Source: Pseudeuparius sepicola (Eukaryota; Arthropoda; Insecta; Coleoptera; Anthribidae). Taken from it: DNA of 64,000 nucleotides. The notes under the pieces are model-generated. The model was not told the origin of the DNA and did not search any database. It worked only from the letters and a program-made list of their open reading frames with translations. The stretch covers positions 15,480,501 through 15,544,500 of the forward strand of contig OY987301.1 in assembly GCA_963920635.1 (NCBI GenBank). Reading direction: 5' to 3'. Of the stretch, positions 1 through 12,500 are shown in pieces (position 1 is the stretch's first letter; every line of letters begins with the position of its first letter). A program made the position numbers and the translations under genes.

Positions 1-600
1 ATTTCAGTAGGTATTTCTATGACATTAAATAATTCAATAATTAGGCATTAATGCCGACCGTGATCCACATTTCCAGTGTGTTTTGCACTCAAAACACACT
101 ATGATGTAAGAAGATATAATCTCGGTCGCCAACCACGAAAATCATTTGTGTAGGTACATGCATCGGTTACTTTAGAAATCTAGAAATGGAAAATTAACTT
201 ATTATGGCATTTTGGTTCCTTGTAAATATACCCGCTGCAACAACCAATTAGCAGTTTTAGTTGCAAAATCTTATATTTTGAGTCATCATTGTATGGCATT
301 AGTAGGTCACACAATGTAGGAATAGCTGACGTTACATATTCGTCAATAAGTGCTGCTGTAATAATTTTGGTTCTCAAGGCTACATTAATTAATTCATAGA
401 AGAAAAAACTCTAATCTTGGCAAATATAAAAGGTAGCTTTCTAGGTAAAATTGTCATTAATCGATAATTATTTTTAGTCATCATAATCAATTAAGTAGGT
501 ACATATTTGTATGTAAACTTCTAGAGTAACATCATACATCTTTTTGCGTAGATAGCTATTAGCATAGAAGTTCTAATAGATTTTTCTATAGTATTAGGTA
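1..600. other. AT-rich non-coding flank
   Basis: I see no supportable gene here. The short open frames have no recognisable domain and no splice context. The stretch is AT-rich and lies upstream of the first dispersed repeat. It could hold a non-coding 5' exon or promoter of the downstream ABC transporter, whose first coding exon begins with a splice acceptor, but nothing in the sequence identifies one. Confidence 0.4.
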
Positions 601-970
601 CCAGTGATTATACTTTCGAAAATACAGGGCCTAAAACATTTAGGGAAGATAAAATTTATGTTACGCTCTGTATCTCTAAAAGTAAAACTTGAGTCTGACA
701 TACGAAAAATTGCCGAAAGGACATTTTTTGTTTACAATTAAAATCTTCATAAAAAATCAATACATTTTATTATTATACATGCTAACCCATGCCGTTATAA
801 CGTGTACCAAATTCGACTTAAATATCTCAACTAGTTTGGTAAATATTCAATAAAGTACACATATTTTTAACACTTTAATATCCCGTAACTTTTTTATAAG
901 ACCTTAAAAAGATTCAGTTTATTCGAGAAAGTGCCGTTATTTTTTGAAGACCTATTTCCGGAACAACTTA
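601..970. repeat. Dispersed repeat, partial copy
   Basis: This stretch matches the region around 5730-6330. Shared landmarks are a 'gctctgtatc' segment, the 'gctaacccatgccgttata' segment and the following 'cgtgtaccaaat...cttaaatatctcaactagttt'. The two copies diverge by scattered substitutions. The copy at 5.5-6.3 kb also has a long palindromic part that is incomplete here, so this looks like a truncated member of the same non-autonomous family. Confidence 0.7.
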
Positions 971-1731
971 TATATTTTCTTCCGTCTTATCAGGTTTTCC
1001 ATTAAGAAATGTCATTCAAAAATTTTCGACATCTGTAATTGGGAATCTAATGAAGTTTGTACCTTGGTTTTGCATGAATTTTGAAAAAAATATAAATTAA
1101 TGGCCAATGAAAAACAAGTACTTACTATGAAATTTGTATAATTATTGATTTTTAAATTGTCAAAACGCTATAAAGTTTAATCCAATGAATCATTATAATT
1201 AAAATGCCTATCCCAATTAACAAATATGTGGTAAACATTTTTGTGCAAGCCTAATAATATTTATCGAAGGTAAAAAATCTTGGAAGCAAAACAAACTACT
1301 AGGTATAAAATCGCTTTGCTTAGGACATGCGCAGTAAACTGTCAAATTAACCATACATTTACCTGCTAGACTACATTTCGATATCCCCAAGCCTTTTGCG
1401 TCATTGGTAAATTCCCATCATTAAGAACGTACTTCTCTTGTTGTTTCTTGTTCGTTCTTCAGTCCGAACTGGTAAACAACCAACCAGTTTGCAGAAGGAT
1501 GATGGCGATGTCCGAAGAAAAAATCAAATACGCTAATTGGACCGAAGGTCGACACATTCTTTTAGCAAGTTACCTATTAACTAAATTTAAATTTCAATTT
1601 TCTATCTATTATGACATGCCAGATTTTGCTCAAATTTGGTTAGGTTAGGCAGTGGGCAACTCTGTACATGTTTACTTGCTCGGTGAACTCTTGTAAAAGA
1701 GGGAAAATATTTTAATGAATAATAATACAAG

Positions 1732-2687
1732 CAGACTTGGGTAGTATTCGAATCCTCAGTATTCGGAATCCTATTCAAGCTACTTTGCCAGTAATCGTAT
1801 TCATATTCAAATACTCCCGAGAAGCAGGTATTCTCATTCTTATATCTACTTTATTCTGTATTCGGTAATTTAAATACTGATTTTTTGAGGATTTTCTTAG
1901 AAAGAATACCGATATTCAAATCTCAGTATTCAGAATCAGAATACAGGATTCAAAATTTGAAAATTCGAATCCTGTATTCAAATGTTGAATACTAATAAGA
2001 TTACAAAAAAAACGTGGACAATGATCGGTATTTCTTAGGTATATTTAAATTTTTTGTTTTTACCTATATAAAGTTTTGATTTTTATTGTACCTATGTATA
2101 GATGAAAATTGTCAAATATACAGTGTGTTTGGAAGATGGGCCGCATTTCAAAAAACTTTTCAACTTTTCAACCTGCAGTTCTCGAAGAACTCTACATTTT
2201 GGATTATACTTTTTTGAAATAGTACTATATTATGTGGTCGACTGTTAATAAAAGAAAATCCCCAAAAATTGCAAACCATATTAGGCATGTTTATAAGAAT
2301 AAAATGCATAGTGTCATCGAATTGGCCCTAGTTCAAAACCTTTGGTTATCCACCAAATGGGGCAAAATAAAAAAAAAGAGTTTTCCGGAGTACCTTGTAT
2401 AATAAACCACAGGTCATATATTGGTGATCCTTTTTCGCGAATCGATTAAGCCTTTCCCAAGATATTATTTTACTTAGTATAACCAGCCTATCTTATACAG
2501 GGTGTTTCATATAGGGTAATTAAATGAACACAATATTCATTATATGAATACATGGATTCGAATACTATTCGGTAATTGAATACTTTTGTTAGAATGGTAT
2601 TCAAATCTCTAGGATTCGAATCCAGTTCAACTTGAGTATTCTGTATTCGTATTCGAATACCGGTTTTTGGTATTCTACCCAAGTCTG
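1732..2687. mobile_element. hAT-type non-autonomous element with perfect 8-bp TSD
   Basis: The element begins CAGACTTGGGTA and ends TACCCAAGTCTG. It is flanked on both sides by AATACAAG (1724-1731 and 2688-2695), an exact 8-bp target site duplication. CAG/CTG termini and an 8-bp duplication are hallmarks of the hAT superfamily. The 956-bp interior has no transposase. Both ends are rich in 'attcgaat' and 'gtattc' subterminal motifs, as expected for transposase binding repeats. A segment at about 2120-2505 bounded by 'acagtgtgt' and 'acagggtgt' looks like a nested insertion of another family. The intact duplication suggests a fairly recent insertion. Confidence 0.88.
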
Positions 2688-3282
2688 AATACAAGTGATA
2701 TTAACGGTTTCTATCTCACATTTTGAACAAACCCCTGTTTCTTCTTATTATATGAGCCTATTTGCAAAACTAATGCTGAAAAATTCATTGTGCTTATACA
2801 GGTAGAGAACTTACAACAAGAGTATGTTTATTGCAGAAAGGCATCATTTTGGTGCATTGAAAGAAACAGTTTTATAGTTATTCAAATAATGTATGTTTGA
2901 ATGCGTTGTAGCCTGCTTTAGACGTTCTGGATTTGAATTTAACTCTGCTGCGTAAAACTGCGGATGATAGTGTCGGTATGCAGTGTGTTATAGTCGCGCC
3001 AAATTCGCTGTTTCTATTTACTTTGGTGTAAATTTTATTTAAAGTGGTTTTATGATCCATACAAGTTTCGATAGGCTTAGATCCAACGATTTTGGTTACG
3101 ACGAGAAAGTTCTATTGCAAAAAAGTTGTCCCTAGGCGAAATAATAGTATAATTACTTTTGATTTATACTTAAATATAACAGAAAACTTATAAACAAGCA
3201 AAAATGGAATGTATTGGATGTGATTCTAAACAACATAACATATTTTGTATCTAAGAACAAATAATAAATAAATTCAATTTAT

Positions 3283-3375
3283 TAATAATAATAATAATTC
3301 TCACCCTCACAATACTCCAAACTAGGAGTACCCCAGAAGCAACCACATGCTTGTGCGGGGGAGGGGGGCAATTAC
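3283..3375 (-). repeat. Retroelement 3'-end-like fragment with (ATT)n tail
   Basis: A run of 'ataataataat' is followed by 'tctcaccctc' and 'aatactccaaactaggagta', then 'ccccagaagca' and a G-rich end. The same arrangement recurs at 41305-41395. Read on the - strand, a conserved end followed by a short trinucleotide tail is typical of LINE or SINE 3' ends. The source element is not identified. Confidence 0.5.
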
Positions 3376-3570
3376 TATTATTTTGTCTTCTTGACCATAT
3401 TTTTAAATTAACTCCAAAAACACTCAACTTAAGACCAAACAGGAGCGATCCGCAGAATAGTATTAAGTAATATCTGGGCTATTTTTCTCATTCAAGTTTG
3501 TATCAGAAATTCGGAATTCAAAAGTTTTTTTTTCTTTGTTCTAGGCTAGACTTCACATCAACCAGACACA

Positions 3571-6500
3571 ATGGCGGAAGGCCCCAACAATTTGGAACTG
3601 CGCCGAAGGCAACTCCGCGCTCAACAATCTACAGTACAGACTAGAAGACAGCAAGCGGTATGCGTTAGAAGGGCACACAAGAGATATGGAAGTAAAAGTA
3701 ACCCTTACGTCATCCTTGATGGTCTGAACATGACTGTACCCAAGGGTTGCATGTAAGTCCAGATCCACAGAAATGCCAGTTCATTATAATACAATAACAA
3801 CCTGTATGGTTTTGCCCAATTCTGGTTTTTGGTTGAAAAAAAGGGCAATGTAGGTTGGTCGCCTGCTTGACTGTTGATGTCTCCAAAATAATGCCGTCAA
3901 ACTAACGATTTGTTTCAGATATGGACTCTTGGGTGCCAGTGGCTGTGGTAAAACAACCCTCCTAAACTGCATTGTGGGGAGGAAAAGACTAAACTCAGGG
4001 GAAATTTGGGTTCTTGGTGGGAAGCCGGGGTCCAGAGGGAGCGGAGTGCCCGGCCCTCGAGTGGGATACATGCCGCAGGTAATACACAAAATATCGGGAT
4101 AAGTATGAACCTAAATAAACTCCTGGACAAAATTAACGCAACATCATAAATTTGCCACTTATTTGATGCTATTTTTTTTCTGAAATTATGATCCGATTTA
4201 AATGATTTTTTTTTGCATTGTAGGTTGGTTCCTTGACAATGTCATAGTTTTCGCTGTTTATGGTAAAAAGTTCATTTATACCGGGTGTAACAAAAATGTT
4301 ATGTTTTTTCCGAAAATTCGTATCACCCTGTCGAGTATACTAGCAACCGAAACATATAGCAGTTGACATTAGACGGTAGGTCCATCTTTCTTCAACATTT
4401 TCTTTTTTGGTTTACTTCATTATCTCTTTTATTAAAGGAGATACACTGTTTTATATCGTAACATGTTTTTATAGACTTTATTATTCAACACAGTCATTGT
4501 TGAATGTTTTCAAGTAGGCTATGGATCTTTTCTGACATTTCAAGCGATGTGTCAACAGATGTTGTGTTTTAAAGTTACAAAGGTCAAATAAAATTCGCCA
4601 TACCGATAAAAACTGTCCGGAAACTGCTTATTAAACGTTCGTTTCATATGCCCAGTTGCCCGACGAGTATTTTAAAATTGAAAAATGAATCGACCAAAAA
4701 ATTTATCGGCAGAAGAAGCAGTAAGAGAAGTAAGAGCTTTAACTTTGGTGGATGAAGGCTATTCGATGTGTCATGTTGCTAATGTGATAGGAAGACATCG
4801 TTCGACTATAAGACGTATAATTGAACGATTTAACGAGACAGGATCTTACTCTCGAATCGAAGGTCAGGCCAAGGGCGAAACCGATGTACCGATCCAAGGG
4901 ATGAGCGTTTTATTAGGCAAAGTGCTCTATAAGAAACAGGAATATCACTAGTACTAGGCTAAAAAGTGAGCTTAGAACTGCTCGCCATCATACAATATAG
5001 TCTCGAACAATCAGAAGACGTTTAAATGAGGCTGGTTTAAACGACAGAATAGTCTGGCAACTGGGCATATGAAACGAACGTTTAATAAGCAGTTTCTGAA
5101 CAGTTTTTATCGGTATGGCGAATTTTATTTGACCTTTGTAACTTTAAAACACAACATCTGTCGACACATCGCTTGAAATGTCAGAAAAGTTCCATAGCCT
5201 ACTTGAAAACATTCAACAATTACTGTGTTGAATAATAAAGTCTGTAAAAACATGTTACGATATAAAACAGTGTATCTCCTTTAATAACAGAGATAATGAA
5301 GTAAACCAAAAAAGAAAATGTTGAAGAAAGATGGACCTACCGTCTAATGTCAACTGCTATATGTTTAGGTTGCTAGTATACTCCACAGGGTGATACGAAT
5401 TTTCGGAAAAAAAAACATAACATTTTTGTTACACCCGGTATAAATCGAAAATGAACTTTTTATCATAAACAGCGAAATCTATGACATTGTCAAGGAACCA
5501 ACCTACAATGCAAAAAAAAGCATTCAAATTTTTATTGTAAACAAAAACGTTCTCTTAGCATTTTTTCATGTGTCATGGTTTCATAGCAAATTTGATTTTT
5601 TCGTATTATTTCGGGGTAGGTACTTCTGAAAAATTAACTTAAAACTGTTCTCCATAAGTAACACTCAAAGTAGAAAAAATGTGTTTTTCACTTTAAATAC
5701 AGTAACTTTTCCCAATAAACTTACCCATTCAAGGTTTTACTTTTCAAGATACAGAGCGTAACATTAATTGCGTATCTTCCTTAAATGTTTTAGACCCTGT
5801 ATCTTCAAAAGTATAGCCTTAAATAGGTGAGTTTATTGGAAAAAGTTACTTTATTTCAAGTAGCAAACACATTATTTCTACTTTAAGTGTTACTTATGGA
5901 GCAAATTTTTTAGATAATTTTTCAGAAGTACCCCGAAATATTACGAAAAAATCTAATTTGCTATGAAACCATGACACATATGAAAAAATGGTAAGAGAAC
6001 GTTTTTGTTTACAATAAAAATTTACATAAGAATTTGAATAAATTTTATTGCTATACAAGGTGGTTCTATTTTTTTCTAAAATAAATTTATACTAATTACC
6101 CATTTCTGCGCCACTGGTTGTTCAAGATGTTTGATATTAACAGGTTTTATGCTAACCCATGCCGTTATAGCGTGTACCAAATATGACTTAAATATCTCAA
6201 CTAGTTTGTAAAATATTCAATAAATTCCACATATTTCTTGCAACTTTAACACCCTGTAACTTTTTTATAAGGCCTTAAAATGATATAGTTTATAAAAGAA
6301 AGTGCGGTTATTTTTTGGTTTTCTATCACCTGTTGAAGTGTTGCAGATTAAAACTTAATCACCCTGTATATGCAGTATGTTATAGAATAGCATGACCAAA
6401 ATCAGCTAAAAAGTTTATTAGATATTAGCGTATTTTCAAGAAAAAGCGTAAATGTTCAATTTTAATAGTTAAGCTAAAGTCCTGAAGCAACAATCAATTA

Positions 6501-9500
6501 TTGATCATAAGCCAAAGAAAATTTATAACATTTTCAAGGGACGAAATAAGTAAATTTTTAAAAGCCACCGGACAATAGTTAAATACTTAATGACTAAGCT
6601 CAAAGTTTGTTTAAAAATACACCTAGGTATACCTATAGGAAATTTTATGTCCCACAATACCCTAAAGGTTATAATGTGTGTGAGTTTACCTTATCATGGA
6701 ACTTATGGTAAATAGTCATTTTTCGATGGAAAGGAGTTTTGATTAATAATAGTTATTTACATTGCCAGATGCGTAACTCGGTCATTAAAAGTACCTCCGT
6801 GGCCAAAAAATAGCTTACGCATCGTGCAATGTATTACATTTTTACTGCTCCCTCCCCCGTAAGTTCACTTTACATAGATACTCGCCAACAGGCCCGAAAG
6901 CGAAAGTCAAATGTTCGAGGTGTCCTGTTATTTTGGTTGCTAGCTGTGAAAGTGGTTGCTAGATACAAAAAGTATTGCTTAGCAACCCTTACGCAGCAAG
7001 GACCTTAAAACCATTAATAAAATATATGTAGCAACGCGAATCTTGCGTCAATTTTAAAAGGTTTCACAACAATCGTTTTACAAACTGGTTTTGATCATAA
7101 AGAACACGAATTAAAGAAAAATTAATAATGTCAATGTTTCTCTGGCGTCAAATAAGAGCCACACAACAGCCCAAATTTGACAAGCACCTCGCTACCGCTA
7201 GGGTGAGAGTACGCGATTAGTAATTCGTAGATCCAGGGTTCAAATCCCACACAAAGCTCAACATTTTTCATTTATTTTTTATTATCGCCGCATTCTGCCC
7301 CTAAGTATATTTATCACTGATTATCATTTTTAGTAATTGAACAAAGGTTATTTTGAAGATCATTATTACTCACAATTTACTCCATATGTATTTAGAGCTT
7401 TATTCAAAGTAGGTACCTATAACCTGAAATTGTCGGTATAGCAGGAAAAAATATTTGTTGTCGTTTATTATTTACGCATGAAAATAAAAAACAATCACGT
7501 AGGTAACGCAAGAGTATGTTTTTAATAAAGAAGCACTGATTAATATTTATACTTCTTATTATAAAATACAGGGCCGCAATAGAAAAAAATGAATGCGGAA
7601 AAAAAAGGAATTTTCACTAGTAATCGCCCTAGCGCTTGAATTATTGCCGGAAATTTTTCGAGTACACGAATTTTCTTAAAAAATTTTCTTAAAAAATTCG
7701 TGTTAGAGAAAAACTTCCGGATATTGATTCAAGAACGTGGGGAATTCGGTAAGAAAATTCCATACCTACACGTAAATTAAAGGAAATTATTATCAAAATT
7801 TTTGTCGGGTATCTAATTGTTACAATGTCACATTATAATAATGACATTTGTCAAAAAAAATTCCGCTGTAATCACCTCCTGCTGCCTAGAGCAAGTGAGA
7901 ATATTTCCGGAAATTTTTTGAATTGCCATGACAACGAAGCAAAAAACGAGCCTCTGATTGGTCAAAAAAGGTAGGTATGGAATTTTCACTAGTAATCTCC
8001 CTAGTGCTTGAATTATTGCCGGAAATTTTTCGAGTAGGTACACGAATTTTTTGAAAATTATCAGGAGTCGCGTAGCGAGCAGGAATAATTTTCTTAAAAA
8101 AATCGTGTTAGAGAAAAATTTCCGGATATAAATTCAAGAACGTGGGGGATTCGGTAATAAAATTCCATACCTACACGTAAATTAAACGAAGTTATTATCA
8201 AAATTTTTGTTGAGTATATGGTATAATGTCACATTATGATAATGACATCTGTCAAAAAAGTTCCGCTGTAATCACCTCCTGCTGCCTAGGGCAAGTGACA
8301 ATATTTCCGGAATTTTTTTGAGTTGCCATGACAACGGAGCAAGAAACGAGCCTCTGATTGGTCAAAAAAGGTAGGTATGGAATTTTCAGTATAATTGTTT
8401 CAAAACATTTTAAACATATTTCGTGTCAAACATCATGGTACTTGCAATGAAAGGTGCTTTCAAAATCTGCAAAAAATCCAGGTCCGTATTTAAAAAAATA
8501 AAGTTGAAGATGGTTTCTCAAAAACTAAATGTTGTAGAACAAATCTAAAAACGCCATCTTAAAGCCCGTTAAAAAGTGCTACAAGGAAGTGTTTTTCTTT
8601 TTTTCCTATCTGTGACAACAACTTCAGAAAAAAAAATCTAAAACGCAAAATTTCACTTTTTCAAAATAACCCAAAAACTAAAAAAGATGTTAGAAATCTG
8701 TTTATACCATTTTATTGACCTCAAAATTGCGCAACTTTTTCCCTATTTAACCGTTGTTCTATCTCTCACCGTTTGCAAGATCCCCATGCTGTTCATTCTT
8801 ATAAGGGACACATTGTATATGAATTACGGAAATTAGATCGAATTATTTTTTAGCTATGAGTTTTTCATGAGCTATTTGTAAAAATGTTATTATTAACATA
8901 AAGTATTTCTAAAAATCTGAAACCTGCAGAAGTGTAATAATAATTATTATTATGCCCCTTATGGCATTTCGATATCGCTAACTAGCATATAATCAGTGAC
9001 TATAGATTCTTTCTATAGTCACTGATATAATTTTCTGCAATCTTCCTTTCGCGGGTGAATTTAATTTTTCTATATTTCTATCATTAACTTTCGCAAAATC
9101 TGTAAGTTATCTGAACCTATAAAAATAGTTATTTATGTACAGGGTGGTTCATTATAAATTGACACCCCCCCCCCCTTAACTTGTTAGTTTTTGAGGTTAG
9201 AAAAAAGTTTTTGACAAAAGTTTTAGATACTAACACATTTCAGGAAAATCGTAGAAGCTCCTAAACATTTTGGAGTTTCACTATGTTACTCTCTTGTTTA
9301 AAACAAATATTTTTCGTGATTACATTGATCGTCTATGTTTATCACGAGATCCACAAATTCTAGTTAAATAAATTTAGTATAAAATTTGAAAACGGAATTT
9401 TTCAAAAACGGAAAAAGATAATGCCACAAAGTTTAATATTATTTTGATTGCCTTGATGAGCAGATTTCAAAAATGCAAAAATATATAGGGTGTTCCATTT

Positions 9501-12500
9501 AAAAAAACATAAGTTATGTCTGCCACGGCTTTCTAGAACACACTGTACACGGTCCAATAGCGTCACAAAAAACTCTGTATTAGTATCTAAAACTTTTGTA
9601 AATAACTTTTTTTCTAACCTCAAAAACTAGCAAGTTAAGGGGGGGTGTCAATTTATAATGAACCACCCTGTACAAAGGCACTGAACGTCAACTTTTTATA
9701 ATGAATGTGGAACTTAGTGGCCGAGGCCCGCAGTGCCGATGAGCACATTTTTTTAAATCGGGAAACAGGATTGCAGTCGACATATACAGAAGATCGTTGT
9801 TTAAACTTGCCGATCTGCTCATACTGAATGATTCCGTTTAGCGCCGATCTAAAAAAAAACCTATCACTTCCCAGGAACTAGCCCTGTACGGAGAGTTCAC
9901 CATCAAGGAGACCCTCAAGTACTTCGGCTGGATATCGGATATGACCACCGCGCACGTAGAGTCGAAAGTCGACTTTCTGGTGAACCTGCTGATGCTGCCC
10001 CACGCCGATAGGCAGGTGAAGGACCTCAGCGGCGGCCAGCAGAGGAGGGTCTCCCTGGCCGCCACGCTGGTCCACGACCCGGAGCTGCTGATCCTGGACG
10101 AGCCCACCGTCGGCGTCGACCCGCTGCTGAGGCAGAACATATGGAACCACCTCGTGGAAATAACCAAGAGGGGCAGCACCACGGTGATCATCACCACGCA
10201 TTACATTGACGAGGCCAAGCAGGCGCATCTGGTGAGTGCATTCGATGATTTTCCCGCTTATTTTGGGCTCCACGAAAAAGACGTAATAAATCAGGGACTC
10301 TTTAAAATAGGGGGACCCAGCATGTCACAGTCTATCACATAGGAAAAGTGAAGCCTCGAGGGGAAGTTTGTTTTCTGTCGACTCCAAGGAGACCACAAGG
10401 GGGCTGGTACAAGGTTATGTTATATGTCAGTGTCCAACTGCCATCAGGTTTTATGTGACATGCCAGTACCATAGATTCTAAACAGGGACTCTTTAAAGTA
10501 AGGGGGGCCAGCATTATACTTTCCAAAGTGGGGGCCAATTCTTTCCACATTCTACCTAAAAATTAATAATGGTTAAGAATATGGCAACTGTCAAATGAAC
10601 AAATTTTTTTTATAGTTGAAATTGATTTCTAGCAATTATTTCCACGAATTTAAATAATAAGTATGGAAGTCAGTAGTTCCGATTTTGCTTATTTAAGAAT
10701 TTGTCGCTATTGCACCTTGTTACCAGGTTCTTCAACCTATTTGTAATATGTATACTTGAACTTTCTTTCTTTGTTAAACTCACAGATTTCGGGATTGACT
10801 AATAAGATTAGGTCTAGTAGTTCTAATCATGGTAGTTTTTCTCGGTGTCCATTATAAAATGTTTGTAATTTTATTTCTCTCCCTAGATGCCTCACAAACT
10901 TAAAATAAACTTGTAGTCATAGATAGAAACTCTTTAAAAAGAGACCTCACCGAAGCTACTAGCTTAATAATTTAAAATTTACGAAATACGATTTTTGTCT
11001 TGAACTACCTACTTACACGTAATGCCCACGTAATGGAAATTGTAGGATTATTAAAGGTGATACAGGAAAAATCTGGTTGCAATTATTCTAACAATCAAAG
11101 TTCCTGTTATATTCATAGATTCTCCAATAAAATGGCATACTTGGCATCACTGATACCATTAGAATGAGAAAAGAATAGGCCTCACTTTAGAAAGCATAAT
11201 ACTGGGTCCCCTTACTTTAAAGAGTCCCTGTAATAAACAAAAACGTGGCAATTTTGGGTAGCTAGGTAGCGCTGGAAAGGATTAAAGGACATTGTCGCGC
11301 AATATAAAAACTCAAGGCTTAAAGAGAGCCCAATTTCAGTTTATACACGATGTTGTAATATTGTCGGAAATTTCTTTGTGGCGCAATCTGATCCACTCAA
11401 TTTTTAATTGTTTTTTTTTTTTCGTCACAGAAACCTGAACCAAACCGATTAAAAGATAACTTTTTCGTGTTGCCAGGAAAATTCATAAATACATAATACT
11501 GAAAGAACGAAACTTTGAACCATAGCCGAACTATACTCCTATGCTTTGAACGTTAACTAAAAAAATAACTTCAACAACTTTGTTTTCTGTGCTTTCGGAG
11601 GATAAATTTTCCTCAAGTCAAGACAATATCTAATAAAACAAACACAGTTGTCCGTATTTCCTAGAATAAATGCCGACTCCTAAATTTTTCGCCAATGTCC
11701 TACTTCTCCTTTGAGAATTAGTAGGGACCTATCTCACAGAATTCTATGATGATTATATACATATTTTTAACTTTGAAATTTGTTTTGCCTGATATAATTT
11801 CTATGTTCTTTTAAACGAACGTTAAATGGCCTACAAGTCTCCCCAACCAAAGTCTAGAGAATACCATTCTCTAGACTTTGCCCCATAATTAGAACGTTCC
11901 ACATTCAATGTTTGAACATATACAGGGTGATTCAGGAGGAAATGTCAATATTTTAGGTACGTATTCGGGGACCCAAAATAAACATAAAAGTTCCTATAAA
12001 CATGGGTCCTATTCCCGGCCGTTACCGAAATACAGGGGTAAACAACATTCAATTTAAGGTTTTTATTACATTATTTATAACAGGTAGGCTAGGTTTTGGG
12101 TGATTCAGGCGGAAATTCCTGTTGCTTAGCAATAGTAGACCTTAATCCTCTGGATTATTGTCTTTGGGGGTGGTTTAAATCATTGGTATATTCAAGTAAA
12201 GTAAACACTAGAGATGCATTACTCGATCGAATAATAAATGCAGCAGCAACTATAAGAAACAGGCCCGTATCCATTCATAGAGCGACCCGAGCTATTCACC
12301 AGAGAGCTGACTTATGTTTAGAAGTAAACGGTGGCATTTTTGAAAACTATAAAACCTAGCCTACCTGTTATAAATAATGTAATAAAAACCTTAAATTGAA
12401 TGTTGTTTACCCCTGTATTTCGGTAACGGCCGGGAATAGGACCCATGTTTATAGGAACTTTTATGTTTATTTTGGGTCCCCGAATACGTACCTAAAATAT

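Noticed and set aside
8993..9027. Perfect short hairpin considered as a terminator or microRNA
   Set aside because: The stem is only ~18 bp with almost no loop, unlike a microRNA precursor, and intrinsic terminators are not expected here.
9838..10273. Two - strand open frames opposite ABC exon 3
   Set aside because: They are by-products of the GC-rich exon; the + strand frame holds the signature, Walker B and H-loop.
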